From Corylus avellana (lineage: Eukaryota; Streptophyta; Magnoliopsida; Fagales; Betulaceae), in contig NC_081543.1 in the NCBI RefSeq assembly GCF_901000735.1, forward strand, positions 36,886,590-36,950,589: a stretch of 64,000 bases of DNA. Direction: 5' to 3'. The position numbers and the translations under genes were made by a program. Under the pieces are notes generated by a model. That model was not told the DNA's origin and did no database searches. It saw only the letters and a list, made by a program, of their open reading frames with translations. Positions 24,700 through 37,053 of this stretch are shown here, one piece after another (within the stretch, counting starts at the first letter, position 1; each line of letters begins with the position of its first letter).

Positions 24700-27600
24700 A
24701 ACCCCAAAATAATAACGGACAAATTTTTATGGCTGTCAAATGGTTTTGTCCCTGCTAAATACTGAATACTTTATAATTTATTGTTAAATAATTATTATAT
24801 ATTCTTTAATTTGTTCTATTAGGGCCAAGAAAGGTGGCACATAAGAGAATGTGAAATGAAGGGTTGTTATTTTATGGTTGGATACTATCAAAAATAAAAA
24901 ATATATACTTTTTTTCATATATTATTAGAGTGCATTGTAACTTTTACTATAAACTATCGTGACGGTTTATATGATATTTACCATGCTAATTATTAAATAA
25001 TTAAATTTATCTATCAAAATTTTATTTTTTTTCATTGACACTGTGTGGCACTTGTGAGAACAATCACGGCATTATCTTCGTTAAATTTTAAGTCACTCAT
25101 CAATTTTTATTTTTATTTCTTTTTCAAATTTATGTAATAAAGGTTGGAATCATAACAAAATTATCTCAATTTCAAATATCCAGTTAGTTATAATGTAAGA
25201 GTATTTTTATTTTTTTCATATTTTGAGGAGTCAAAAATATCCATCTTCTATAATTAACTAGATATTATCCTAATTTGTTAGAATCCTAGCATGCACAACT
25301 AAAACATTAAATTTTAAAATGTTTGTAAAATTATTAATTCTAACTATTGTTAGAAGAGCAAAATAAACAAATCATGTTTGAATGAGTTGAACAAGACTTT
25401 GCTATTAACCTCGGTTGAACAAGAATCAACCGATCATTCGACCGAGTTTCTAGGGAAGTCCCTTTGATCTAAGGGAATCGACTAACCTTCAACCGAGCCC
25501 CCCAAAAACTCTTTCTAAAGTTTGTCTTACAAGTTTGTTAGAATGAAAGTGTCTCCTTTTGTTTTCTTCGTGAATTCGAATGCAATATGATTTACATCAA
25601 GCTTGTAATTGCTCCACTGTCAAATAAGATTAATTGGCGTTCTTGTTAGCTGTTGTTTACCAATCATTTTCTATAAATTTGTTGCTAATTGATCATTGGA
25701 GGCCACTTTCTTTTAGAACTTGTACTAATTTCCGAAGTCACAAAGATTACTAGCCAAACCCATTTTAAATCAAGAATACCATCTTTTAAAGCTTTTCTAT
25801 TACTTTTTATTGGCTGTTATTCAAAGCACGCAGCGTGCTAAACACACCAGACAGCAAATTTTTTGTTTTAATATTTTAATAAAAATAAAATAAAATTTTG
25901 GTGGCATGCTATTTATCTTTCACTCCTTTTTATTTATTTCATGCCGGTCAAAAGTTGGTGGCTCCACCAAGCTTCCACTATTAATTATTTTATAATTAGG
26001 TATTCATAAAAAAAAATAAAAAAAACTACTAATAATATATTATTCATTCATAAAATTTTGGGAACGGAATCCTCTCTGGTTTAAATAAACTAGATAATAT
26101 CTAGTTAGTTATAGATTATGAGTATTTTTGTCCCCTCAAAAAGTGAAAAGATAAAAATACTCTTCCATTACAACTAATAGGATATTTTTAAGTTCAAATG
26201 AAATGGAGATAATCTTAATTCAAAATTTCGTCTTAAAAATACTTTTCTCTTTTCAAAATCAATAGATTTTAAAAAAATATTATTAAAATTAAAAATACTT
26301 TTTAAATGGAGACCCACAAAATATATATATATTCTCACCTTTATAATGTTAATACCCACCTTTTTAAATCAAAATAAAAAATACTTTTCAAAACCATTAT
26401 CACATTTTTCTAGAATAATTTTTTGAAAGTAGTTTTTAATGCTTGTTTAAAAACTTTTAGATTAGGGCTTTACTGCTACTGCATAGTGCATACATGTCGT
26501 CTAACTATTGGGCCACAATGGTGCTGTTCTAACAGCAGAGTGACTGAAGCGAAACCCAACTGTCTGTTGGCGGGAAACAATGTCACAGGAAGCGGCAAAG
26601 CAAGCTATAGATGATAGAAACCCTGCAACACGTTACACGTGTGCTAACCTGCGAAGATAGTTTGCACGTGCAACTAGTGGTTCATATCTTTTGTCTACTC
26701 GGATAAAACCTTATTTTTTTTCTTTTCTTTTTATTGTTCTTTTTCACTTTACAAGGAGAAAATAAAAATTGAAGTCTTAAATAAAGTTTAGTTTTTTAAA
26801 ATTTTTACATAAAAAATTTAAATTTAAATTTGAACCGTTGAAAAATTACATCGCATATACTGCAATTTTTATTTACAACAGGTAAGCCAAATCCTGATAT
26901 TTTATTTACTTTTTTGTGTAAATAATAATCGCTTTTTGATATTTGAAGCAAATTATAGGAAGTTTTATAAATTGGTTTGAAGGAAATTTGAGTCGGTATC
27001 AAAAATTTGCGAGGATGGTGGTGGTTGTGGGATTTAATTCAAGTTTCTATGAGTAAACTTGACTGAAATCTATGAGTTTATTATTATAAAGTTTTTTTGG
27101 CTTTATGGCTGTTAAAAATAATATAATTTGAATTTATGGTGTCCATTTTACAATCAATAGGTGATACCATTATTAAAACAACACAACTAAAAAGTCCTTA
27201 GCAAAAGAAAAAGGCTAAAAAAAAAAAATTGACATTTGATTAAATGGTATTGGAGTAATTAGTTTTTAAATTTTTATGGTGCAACTTGTTAGAGTTAGTA
27301 TTCTAAAAGTAAATATAGGAGTTGATATTATTTAAATAAAATTGCTTTATTTGGAAAATTATATATATATAATTCACAGGATAAATTAAAGTTCCCAAGT
27401 TATGTTGTATGCGATTTAAGTGTATTGAAACAAACTCATATAATATATAAATCACAATTTTTTATGTCTTTTAAAATTGATTTTATAGTCGGGCAATGAA
27501 ATTATACATTTTATCTAATAAGGCTATAACACATTAAGGGCATGTTTGTGTGTGCGTTTGAGGAGCCTAAAAATACGTTTAATACTAAAAAATGTTGGTT

Positions 27601-28300
27601 CAAATAAAAAAATACTCGTTTAGTAAAAAATATTGAAAGCGCTTTCAATAGTCTAAAAAGCTAAAAAATGGTCAAAACGCACTTTTGGCAAAAGTTTAAA
27701 AATTAAGCTTTTGCCAAAAAAACACTTTTTGACTTAAAAATTATATTTTTCAAATACAATCACTATAATGCTCTAACTACCAAATGATTCAATGCTTTGT
27801 CTTAATCATTGAAATGGAGACTTCTTGTTGTAAATACACTGCACTAGAACAACATGAAAATGTATTATATAAATTATTATCACTTGAATACATTTTTTTT
27901 ATATCTATTATATTGCAAAGACTATCAATTCTTAAAACTACCAAGAAGGGCAAAAAAAAAAAAGGGTGATATTAGAGTAAAAGGTAATGGGGTTAGTTTT
28001 ATAAGTTTTTACAATGCAGTCAATTAGCCACAATATGTGAAAAAAAAATTACAAAAAACTTTTGTTTTCCTCTCAACTGGTCGAAAAAAGTTTATTCCTT
28101 CATGCACGATCTATTAAATTGACATGTAAAAAACATCATGTGTTTTATATATGTCAGTTTAACATAGTGAATCGGAGAAAATTTATCCAACTAGATTAGA
28201 AAAAAACTTTGTCCTTTCAAAAATTACAGTTCAAAAATTAAGGTTCCATAATTCCATTGGCACTATTTTTTCTTTCTTTCTTTCTCTACCCCTCAATGCC
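24700..28300. other. AT-rich intergenic region
   Basis: About 3.6 kb upstream of the intact polymerase gene and downstream of the kinase. It is strongly AT-rich with scattered repeats. Blocks at about 25185-25275 and 26060-26220 share ATCTAGTTAGTTATA-like and GGATA-like ends in inverted orientation and resemble decayed MITEs. I find no exon with convincing coding character. Confidence 0.5.
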
Positions 28301-28314
28301 ATCATGTCTAGCTA

Positions 28315-31300
28315 TCAGATCGACTTGATCTCTCCACTGCTATCACTATAGGTATCTGGAGAAGCTGCACTGGGACTGGCACTGGCATTGTCTAGCTGAT
28401 GAGCAGGCTCTGAGTTCTTGTTGTTTACAGACAAAAATTCAAGAGCTGTTACAACATCACTAATCAAAGGCCTTGTATCAGCTTCCTCTTGGAGACACAT
28501 GGCTGCAACTGCCAGAGCTTGGTATAGACCCTTTACAGGATACTGCTCTTCAAGAAACGGGTCGGCCATTAAGGTAAACTTCCTTCTGTCTCTAAATAGT
28601 GGCTGTGCCTGCAAAAGAAGATCTTCATCAACTTTAAGCCTTCAAGTTTTGGTTCCACCACACTCAAACGGGTTGGCTCGAGTGGAAACTCGCTTCGAGT
28701 GTAAACAGTTTGGGGTAATTACCTTTTCCCCCTATCAAATACAACGAATTGTCAATTTGCTTCAATGAACTGATAATCCTACTGCTCGGCCCCATAAAAC
28801 TACTATTTTGTGCCAAAAACTCTCATTTTGTTAATCAAAGACGTTAACTCACACGGTCAAAGTGACGATGCGTTGTAGTTCAAAGGGGCAAAGTAACAAT
28901 GCGTTGTAGTTTATGGAGGCAAAGTGACGGGTTGACCATCTAAGTTAATGCCTTTGATTGACGGAATGGGGTTTTGGGCATAAAATTGTAGTTTGATAGG
29001 GTCGGACAATAGGATTATCAGTTCATGGAGGCAAATTGATAATGCGTTGTAGTTGTTGGAGGGAAAATGTAATTACCCCAAACAGTTTTTTGGGACTACG
29101 CCTATTGGCAAAAGCTTGAGCTTTACCCGAATTGTAGTGTCATAAGGATATAGTCGGGGCGAAGCTCTGGATACCCGGTTATCAAGAAGAAGAAAAAAAA
29201 GCTGTTCTCTTGGGTGTTAGTATTCAGGAAGAATATTTGTAGTAAAAAATAACAATCTTGGGTTTTAGCATTCAGGAAGAATATTTGTAGTAAAAAATGT
29301 TATATATCTTTTATGTCAAAAGAATGAAAGGAAATTTGTGGGAGAAAACTGATTTCTTGGAAAGTAGAAGCTAAACTTGACATACCCAAGAAACTAGATT
29401 CTGCTCTTCTGTTGGTCTTGTGTTGTCAATGACTCTCCTCCCTGTGATTAACTCCAAAAAGACTACTCCAAAGCTGTACACATCGGACTTTGTTGTCAAC
29501 TGGCCAGTGAGTGCATACTCAGGTGCACAGTAGCCATAGGTTCCCATCACCCTGGTGGAGACATGGGATTTATCCCCAGTTGGACCAAGCTTTGCAAGGC
29601 CGAAATCAGAGAGCTTTGGATTGAAGTTGTCGTCTAACAGTATGTTTGATGCTTTGAAATCACGATATATCACTGGTGGATCGGCTGTCTCATGCAAATA
29701 TTCAAGCCCTCTTGCTGCACCTTCAGCAATTTTCATTCTGGTACCCCAATCCAAGGGCTTTCTGTTTGGAGGTAACTCTGAAAAAGAAGATTTCTTTGTG
29801 TCAGAAAATAGTGTTAGTGCAGAAAAAGAAAAGAAAAGTAAATGCTCCTAAGGTGCGTTCATTCTGATCAATTGGCATGCACCGGAGTTACAACAAACAT
29901 TTCTCCAAGATACAATAGAGCTCGTAAATCTTCTGAAGTTTGGTTGTGCTTTGCATAAAACGAAACCAAACCAGAACATCCTCAAAGTTTTTATTCTAGC
30001 AAGAAAAAAGAGATGAATTTTAAAGCTTTAGAAGGATTTTGATTGAGATAGAAGAAGAGAAAATTTATGTGTCTTAAACTGGTATGCAGTGGACTATATA
30101 CAATGTCAATTTAACAGTTTAATGCCCGTTAACTAACAGACAGTTGTTAAGCAACAATGATGACAGGGAAAACTCAATAGAAACCTCTGGTCTAGCTAAT
30201 GTACACATGGTTTGTCTCACTTGCAAGAAAAAACAAAGGCACTCAATAAAGTTTTGACAGCATGCAGGACACCATTTCTAGCCCAAAATCCTAAGCTAAT
30301 AAGCTCGGATCCACTTAAGTATATTAGTGAGGTTTATGTCCCACATCGAGAAAGCATAAAGAATAAGGTTTGTGTCCCACTCTTATTCTTTACACTTTTT
30401 CATTGTGGGACACAAACCTAACAAATGCATACACTACAAATCTCCCCTTACTTGTGTCTCACTCTTATTCTTTACACTTTCTCAATGTGAGATACAAACC
30501 TCACAAATGCATGCACTACAAATCTCCTCTTACTTGTGAGTCTTTTCCACATTGACCCAACTCCTCCACACACAAGAGTGTCACGCGTACTCCAAGAGAA
30601 ACCACTCTTTTTTACTGGAGTCAAACCAAACGCGTCAAACCAAGACACTCATATCAGCAGCAGCGTGCTAACCATGAGCTCTGATACCAATTGTTGGGAA
30701 GAGAAACACCAAGGGGAGTCAAACAAAAGTAAGTTAATATACATATTAGAACACCACTTTTAACCCAAAAGCCTAAGTTAATGGGCTTGGGTCCACTTAG
30801 GTATATTACCCACTCTTATTCTTTACATTTTTTCAATGTAAGACACAAACCTCACAAGTGCATGCACAACACGGATGCCAAATTGAAAATGTTGAAATAA
30901 AAATAAATTTTCTCTCTTGGATTTAGTTTGGTTGACTTAAAGACATCTAAAGTGATCATCATATCAGCTTAAGTTTTTGGATATATAATTCACCCAGATT
31001 CTTTTTACGAGCCCTTAATTAACCTGATGCAATGCTGCCTATAAATGATGCAAAATAAACCATTTAAGGGGAGTACCAAGAAGGTGATCCTCCAAGGAAC
31101 CATGGGCCATGTACTCATAAACTAAAATCCTCTGATCCCCATCAGCACAATATCCAACCAGATTGACAAGATTAGGGTGGTGAAGAAGACTCAACATCAA
31201 AACCTCTACAAGAAATTCTCTGTTTCCTTGGAATCCATTCCTGTCAAGTTGCTTCACTGCAACAACCTGGGTGAGATGGAAAACACAAAAGTTAATAAAC

Positions 31301-32348
31301 TTCCCCCATCTTTTTCTTTGTACATGAATGAACTAAATTTAGGCCATAATTGTACTTGATTTGTGCTTGCAATGTGCCCTTTGTACACCCTCCCAAAGCC
31401 TCCTTCACCTAGTAGATTTTCAGAACGGAAGTTTTGAGTTGCAACGCACAGCTCCCTGAAAGTAAAAATCTTAGCCGTGATATTTCCCTTTCCAATCTTT
31501 TTAATCTCTTCTGATATGTAGTGTCGCCTGCTGCTATCTGCAAGATATATACAACATGCTGAACCTGACAAAAGAAAAGGAAAAAAGCTACTACACCTTC
31601 ATGACAACCTAGGAGACCATGATATGAAAAAGGAACAAGGTGATCAACATTATTAAACTAATGGAATACAGTAGAAGGCAATGTTCTTAGTAACCATGCC
31701 TTAAAAACTCATAAAGAAGAAATCAACAGAACAAAATTTGAAAGATAAAAGACCCTCAAATTTTCAAAATTAAATGTAGATTTAGATTGGAAAATATTAG
31801 GTGATAATGTTTAACATATATTCTGCATCTTTAAGGTTTAGTACTTATCCTGATTCAAATGAGTAAACTTGTGGAGATTTAAAGGAAGCAGATGGTTATC
31901 AATTAATTGATTAAATTCATAATTTCTTAAACTTTTGGAATAAGTGATGATTTAATAATTGTAATGACAACTAACACGTGAAATTAATGAGAGATGGATT
32001 GAGAAAACGGTCGAATCTAGGACAGGGACAGCGAAATACAGATCTTTGAACATGAATGTTGTTCATATCACTTGCTACTAATTTACAATACAAAATGATA
32101 GCCTTAATTATGTCTCACAACATGATTGAGAGGCAAATAATATTTGGAAGAACGGGAAAACAAAGACAATGATTGCATCCTTAATCAATTGAGGAAGATT
32201 AACATTGAGGCTAAACAAATTTACCTGATTTGAAGGAGAGCTTAGCAAATGAGGCTAACTTTTTTGTGTCCTGGTATTCCTTGATACTTTTTTTCAAAGA
32301 CCTTCGGTTGATTTTCTCTTTTGACATGCAACATCCGAAGCAGCTCAT
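28315..32348 (-). CDS. Receptor-like cytoplasmic kinase, RLCK-VII/PBL type (PBL23-like)
   Basis: Ser/Thr kinase of the PBS1-like class that relays signals from membrane receptors, mostly in immunity. Exons in transcript order: 32225-32348, 31356-31537, 31077-31266, 29386-29777, 28315-28608, total 1182 nt, 393 residues, normal for the family. Glycine loop LGEGGFGRV at 84-92, ATP-anchoring K107 in VAVK, catalytic loop Y203-RDFKASN with D205, DFG at 223-225, APE at 250-252; the string [14 protein letters not shown] is characteristic of PBS1-like kinases. The N-terminus MSCFGCC lacks the glycine at position 2 that N-myristoylation needs, but has three cysteines that could be palmitoylated. The C-terminal 40 residues are Ser/Ala/Asp-rich. 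From memory, Arabidopsis PBL23 (At3g20530) sits beside POLIB (At3g20540), matching the neighbour here. All catalytic residues are present, so it should be active. Confidence 0.92.
30282..30880 (-). mobile_element. TRIM-like LTR element in intron 3 of the kinase
   Basis: Direct repeats, one starting near 30290 and one near 30770, share CCTAAG.TAAT..GCT, CCACTTA.GTATATTA and CACTCTTATTCTTTACA. On the minus strand TGGTATCAGAGCTC (30676-30690 region) follows a repeat ending in CCCAACA, which is the expected LTR end plus tRNA-Met primer site. There is no coding region; total size is about 0.6 kb, as in terminal-repeat retrotransposons in miniature. The left repeat itself holds a second copy of the CACTCTTATTC block. 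Confidence 0.6.
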
Positions 32349-32847
32349 CTTCCTCTCCCTCTACAACTTCAATCCCACCACACCCACATTCAAAAGATCA
32401 TCAAAATCTCGCATTGTATCTCCGGAAAACTTTATTCGTCATGCCGATATACGCTCGATAAACTTCGATCACCAGAAGAAATGGTTTGAAATGGAGAAAT
32501 ATTCAATCCATCAATTGTCTAGGCAGGCCATGGAAAAACCAGATATTTGTTCTGGTCTCTCAAAAAGAAAAAGAACATTTTTTCCACATTGTTTGTTTTG
32601 GTTCATCTTCCTCCAAATCCATCGAGTCCCAACGGGCAAATGACTAAGTCAAATTTGCTATATTCAGAAAAAACAGACAGGCATCGTGTCTTTGTTTAAC
32701 CGCCTCTGTCATTGTCAAAAATCAGTTGAGGCCAAAAGGGTCTTCATTCTGTGCTTCCCTCCCATTTATAGTAATTTATGGTTTCCCTTAAAGAATGAAC
32801 ACGACCCACCAGAATAGAGGTCTCACTATGTCAACTATGACAACTAA

Positions 32848-33895
32848 GGCTCCGTTTGGTTCGCGGATTAGACCTTTAGATTTGACTAGCTAACAGTAGG
32901 TATAGTTAGTCATTTGTTTGGTAACACTCTATTCCTGGGAATAGTCTATTCCCATTGGACTACTAATCTCTTACACACAGGATTAGCTAAACCACTAAAA
33001 AATGAGTGGCTTATCTAATCTATTACTGTGGGATTAGACTTAACGTGTAAAATTGCCAAAAAAAAAACCTACCCTTCTTACACTCACGATCTCCATCTCT
33101 CTCCCCCTCTCCTCTTTGATCTCTCTTGGTTATTTCGTTTTCTTTCTGCTTGTTGGATTATTTTTTTTTCTTCTCTCACAATTTTTTTTTTCTTTGATTC
33201 TTTGCAACGTTTCTTTGATTCTGTTTCTCTGTCTCTCTTTTTTTTAAAAAAAAATTTATGTACCGTTTATTTTTCTTGATTTTGTTTCTCCGTCTCTCTC
33301 TTCTTCTTTTTTTTCGTTTTCTCTGAGTTTTTTTTTATTCTCTGCAACGTTTCTTCGATTCTATTTCTCCGTCTCTTTGTGTTGTTTTTTTAAAAAAAAA
33401 TTTTTTATTTCTGCACCGTTTATTTTTCCTGATTCTGTTTCTCCATCTCTCTTTTTCTGTACTGTTTTTTTCTGTTTTTTTTTTTCTTTTGATTCTCTGT
33501 AACGTTTCTCTTTGACTCAGTTTCTCCGTTTCTCCCTTTTTTTAAAAAAAAATAAAAAATTGTACCATTTATTTTTCTTGATTGAGTTTGATTGACATTA
33601 GAAGTCAAGATTGAGTTTGTTTTTGGAGTTATTTATGTTTTTTTTTTTAAAAAAATCATTAATAATATAAATTGTATTTGTATTATAAGGGTATTTTAGA
33701 AAATAAGATCACAATACGATTCCATTCACTAACATATTGCATTGTACCAAATAAAGGACTAGAATTAGCTAGTCTATTCCAGAGTTACAACCAAACAAAG
33801 GAATATGAATAACTAATCTATTCCACACTTTTCTATTTCCAGTAGTAGCTAATCATTTTTCAATAAACTAGACAATCCACGAACCAAACGAAGCC
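32848..33895. mobile_element. PIF/Harbinger (Tourist)-type non-autonomous element, 1048 bp
   Basis: The ends GGCTCCGTTTGGTTCGCGGA (32848) and, inverted, GGCTTCGTTTGGTTCGTGGA (ending 33895) are terminal inverted repeats. The 3-bp target duplication TAA flanks them (32845-32847 and 33896-33898), the preferred site of this superfamily. The middle (about 33120-33600) is a degenerate minisatellite. No transposase is seen. Confidence 0.85.
33120..33600. repeat. Minisatellite inside the Harbinger element
   Basis: At least three imperfect units of roughly 110-130 bp repeat the motifs TTTCTCCGTCTCTCT, CTCTGCAACGTTTCTTTGAT and ACCGTTTATTTTTC..GATT, separated by T and A runs. Copies of GATTCTGTTTCTCCGTCTC can be seen near 33220, 33290, 33360, 33430 and 33520. 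Confidence 0.7.
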
Positions 33896-34164
33896 TAAGA
33901 CTTGCTTGGTGGTGCACATTACTCTCTTTGAAGTATTCGAAAATGGCTTTGTCTGATGATACTTGTTTCTTTTTTTTTTATTTTTTTATTTTTTTAATTT
34001 TAATTTTTTATTATTTTTTGTTCAAAATAAAAATATTAACAAACAAACTAAAACACTCAAAACTATTTTATGAAAGATGGTATAATGTAATAAAAAGATC
34101 ATTTTTTGCCCATAAAAGTCTTAAGCAGCAAGAGGCGCTCCACCTAGTGATGGGGCCTGTACCC

Positions 34165-34562
34165 TCTAGATCCAAATCTCCTGGAATTCCTAAGGGAATT
34201 CCAGTTTATGAAATTTCAGATTGACGCCATTTATTTTCATCCAAGAGCTATTATCCTACCACGTGTCATACTGTTAATAAAATAATGATGATTATTAATA
34301 TCATTAAAAATTTAAATATTATTTTATTAGTAGTAGGACACGTGGTAAGATAATGTTTTTTTTTTTTTTTTGACATGTCCACACAAGAGAAGAGGGAGTG
34401 GGATTCGAACTAGTGACCTCCGCTTCATAAAGCGTGGTTCACAGCCGATTGATCTATCCCTTAAAGACAAGATAATGGCTCTTTGATAAAAATGAATGGC
34501 ATGAATTTGAAATTTCAAAAACTATAATTCTCCTAAGAATTCCAAGGGATCCAGATCCGTAG
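34165..34562. mobile_element. MITE with long inverted ends, split by a SINE
   Basis: The left end (TAGATCCAAATCTCCTGGAA) and the inverted right end (CGGATCTGGATCCCTTGGAA) match imperfectly. Sub-terminal arms also pair: CATTTATTTTCATCCAAGAG with its complement near 34480, and CCACGTGTCATACT near 34258 with GTAGGACACGTGG near 34333. A related copy lies at 49675-49895. Excluding the SINE it is about 280 bp. Confidence 0.65.
34356..34468 (-). mobile_element. tRNA-derived SINE
   Basis: The 9-bp direct repeat AAGATAATG flanks it (34347-34355, 34469-34477). On the minus strand it begins with a tRNA-like head: A-box-like TAGATCAATCGG and B-box AGTTCGAATCC, about 35 nt apart, as in RNA polymerase III promoters. 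It ends in an A tract. At 113 bp it is short for plant SINEs, suggesting little beyond the tRNA-related part. Confidence 0.8.
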
Positions 34563-34739
34563 CTTCTTACCACCTAAAACTTTTGAGTAATTCTAGATAG
34601 CTTACTTGTGTCCTATTAAGAATGATGTGTCTATGAAAATCACCACTGAACTTGTGATTAATTATTATTAAATTTTGATTAAAGAAAGATTTTAATAACT
34701 ACATCATTTTTAATAGGACACAAAAAGACCTTATAGAAT

Positions 34740-34956
34740 TGAGAGCTGCTGCCATACGGTTGTGGCAGAAAACATGGGTTTTCTGCCCACCAATCACAAC
34801 ATGACACATCAACATTTTAAGAAAAATGCAAAAACTTAAAATGAGAACAAAACACCAAAACAAAAAAAAAAGAGGACAAAAATGAGGAACCACCAGCCCC
34901 ATCTGGGTGGCCGGCGTGGCCACCCCTAGGCCACACGGGGTGGCCGGCGCGGCCAC
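34740..34956. repeat. Left arm of an inverted repeat flanking the FAD4-like gene, ending in a GC-rich block
   Basis: The sequence from GGGTTTTCTGCCCACCA (34778) through AAAATGAGAACAAAACACC (34838-34857) is found in the opposite orientation at about 37145-37220. It runs into GC-rich GTGGCCGGCGTGGCCACCCC-type sequence and then into the 100-N gap. Confidence 0.65.
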
Positions 34957-35056
34957 NNNNNNNNNNNNNNNNNNNNNNNNNNNNNNNNNNNNNNNNNNNN
35001 NNNNNNNNNNNNNNNNNNNNNNNNNNNNNNNNNNNNNNNNNNNNNNNNNNNNNNNN
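34957..35056. other. Assembly gap (100 N)
   Basis: Gap of unknown size directly after the last readable codon of the FAD4-like gene and directly beside a GC-rich self-complementary block, a likely cause of sequencing failure. Confidence 0.95.
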
Positions 35057-35935
35057 GGTCTGAGTGTCTTCGATCCAGTCGGAGTTGGGGTCACTCCAAG
35101 ACCGGGGTCGCACTCCTAGCTTAAAGAACAACACCATCTCCAATGCCTCAAAAGCCTTTTGCTTATCCAAATGCTCATTCCACACACCACTCACAATGCA
35201 GTAGTTATTGTCATAAGGTGGACGATGGTGAGCAGCATGCTGTGAACGCGACACAAGAAGTCCGGCATCTTGCAGAGCCGCCACGAGCGGCGGAAGCCGG
35301 CTTTTTGTTGTATGAGCCCAAGCATGAAATTGCTGGCTGAACATAATGCAACCGGAGCACACAGCAACGAACCCATGAAAAACAGGGTCATTGAAAACAA
35401 GGTCTAATGGGAGCACTGTGAAGGTAACGGCGCGAGCAAGGGCGTGCAAGTTGTTTGCAAATTGGCGCCTGGTGATTGTCCATGGCCACTTATGGTGACC
35501 TTGGAAAGCCTCTATTTGGGAGCCAAAGAGTGGAGTTGAGGCATTGCCATAGTTGTCAATGCCCCAATGGTAGACTCCGGACCCAAGGTCGGCTAAAATG
35601 TAGCCAACCACGCCTGCTAAAATGGGCTCAAGCCACATGTGTGATTCGGCTGCACCTGTTGTTGCCTTTGCTAGAGAGATGAGCACCGTGGTGCACCCAC
35701 TTGCTACCCATGCACGATGAGACCATGTTGATGCCAATGTTGAGTCGTTAAGAATGGGGCGTTCGATGACTAAACGATCAGGGCCGGATCGAGGCTCCGT
35801 GGTAGTGGTATTGGTAGTAGCAGTGGTGGTGGTGGTGGCTGCGCAATACACACGTGTGGGGAGGAACGGAGAGTGGCACGTGCGAACATGGTGCCGGGAG
35901 CTTAAAGGGTATTTATGTTGAGCCAAGATAGACAT
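35057..35935 (-). CDS. FAD4: FAD4-like plastid fatty acid desaturase, C-terminus lost in gap
   Basis: Members of this family (lipid desaturase domain shared with TMEM189/Kua) introduce the trans-delta-3 double bond of 16:1 in plastid phosphatidylglycerol. Single exon, ATG at 35935, 293 readable codons; Arabidopsis FAD4 is about 320 residues, so only a short tail is missing or the true stop lies in the gap. Residues 1-45 look like a chloroplast transit peptide ending in a Thr-rich tract (34-46). Membrane segments lie at about 78-95, 103-120 and 167-200. Metal-binding histidines: H123 in GVYHWGIDNYG, H147-H148 in QGHHKWPW, H204 and H208 in HAWAH, H233, H236 and H237 in QHAAHH. It could be FAD4 or one of the FAD4-like paralogues; gene order (VPS22 downstream) favours FAD4. 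The frame continues through the N run only by artefact. Confidence 0.88.
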
Positions 35936-37033
35936 TGGAAGTGCTCAAGAGAAACCAGTTCGATCTGATGCCTAATGAGGGAGAGTGACTATATGGTGGG
36001 TTTGTGGAGAGAAATGGAGAGAGGGTTATGATGTGGTGGGTATAGGGGATGCGTGGGACTATAGAAGTCTCTTAAGTGCATGGTGGTGAATTTGTTTACG
36101 TTATCTTTGAAGACTTTGAAAAGAAGACGCATGAACGGTTCCTTTTGATCAGTTTGGCAGCAAAATGCCAATGGGCAACCCTTGTGGTCCATTTAACATT
36201 TGCATTGTGTTGCGTCTTTGGTGTTGTTTTGAGCCGTTGGATTAGTTTTTGTTCATGAGGATGGAATGCTAGAAAACTAAAAGCAAGTAGTGATTGGATG
36301 GTAGTTCATGAGCAAGTTGAGGTATATTCGGGTCCTAAAAGCATCTACAACTTTCAATACCTTTTTGTTTTTTTAATGAGTTTTTTTTGTTTTAAATTAT
36401 TTGTCTTTGAGAACAGAAAACGAGGAACAACAAACAAACATTATACGCTTGAAGAATAATACTAAATAGGGAAAAATATAAAAAAGTCCCATAAACTATC
36501 AGTTATTTGCAATATAGTTTTTTAACTTTCAAAAGGTACTAAAGTAACCCCTAAACTACCAAAATATATCAAAAAGGTCACCTATTATTATATTTTTTTA
36601 ATATTCTTATAATATCCCTATTCTTTTAACAAATAAAATAATAAAATAATTGTAAAACCAAAAAATTAGTAAAAAATACAAAAAAAAAAAAAAACCAAGG
36701 GGCAAATAAATACAAAAAAGAAAAAAAATGGAATAAATAAATAATTAGCCGCTGTAGTTGGCCTAAATACCAAATTACTTCATGTCGTATTAAAGTAAAA
36801 TTAATGAACGAATAAAAACAATTTTTTAACAGAATTTGACTCCATGAACTAAATTGTTTTTTTGAATATTTCAAGAACCGTACTTTTGATTTTACTTTAA
36901 TACGACATGAATAGTCACAGTAGTTGACCTAAATTAGTCACTATAGTTGGTTTAAATTATTTATTTATTCCAAAAAATATATATTTTTTAATTTATTCCC
37001 CCATTGGGTTTTTTTGGTTTTTTTTTTTCTTTT

Positions 37034-37053
37034 NNNNNNNNNNNNNNNNNNNN
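37034..37053. other. Assembly gap (20 N)
   Basis: A short N run between a T tract and another GC-rich block (GGGCCACCCCTAAGGGGC). This is the second gap in the window that abuts this sequence class. Confidence 0.95.

Noticed and set aside
27535..27770. A MITE beginning GGGCATGTTTGTGTGTGCGTTTG
   Set aside because: The start resembles known MITE ends and the region is partly self-complementary, but I could not find a matching inverted end or target duplication.
33028..33279. 83-codon frame inside the Harbinger element
   Set aside because: It is translated pyrimidine-rich minisatellite, not a transposase; no catalytic motif or conserved domain.
34381..34470. A tRNA gene
   Set aside because: A- and B-box-like parts are present, but the sequence does not close into a cloverleaf and is flanked by a poly(A) and target duplication; it is a SINE.
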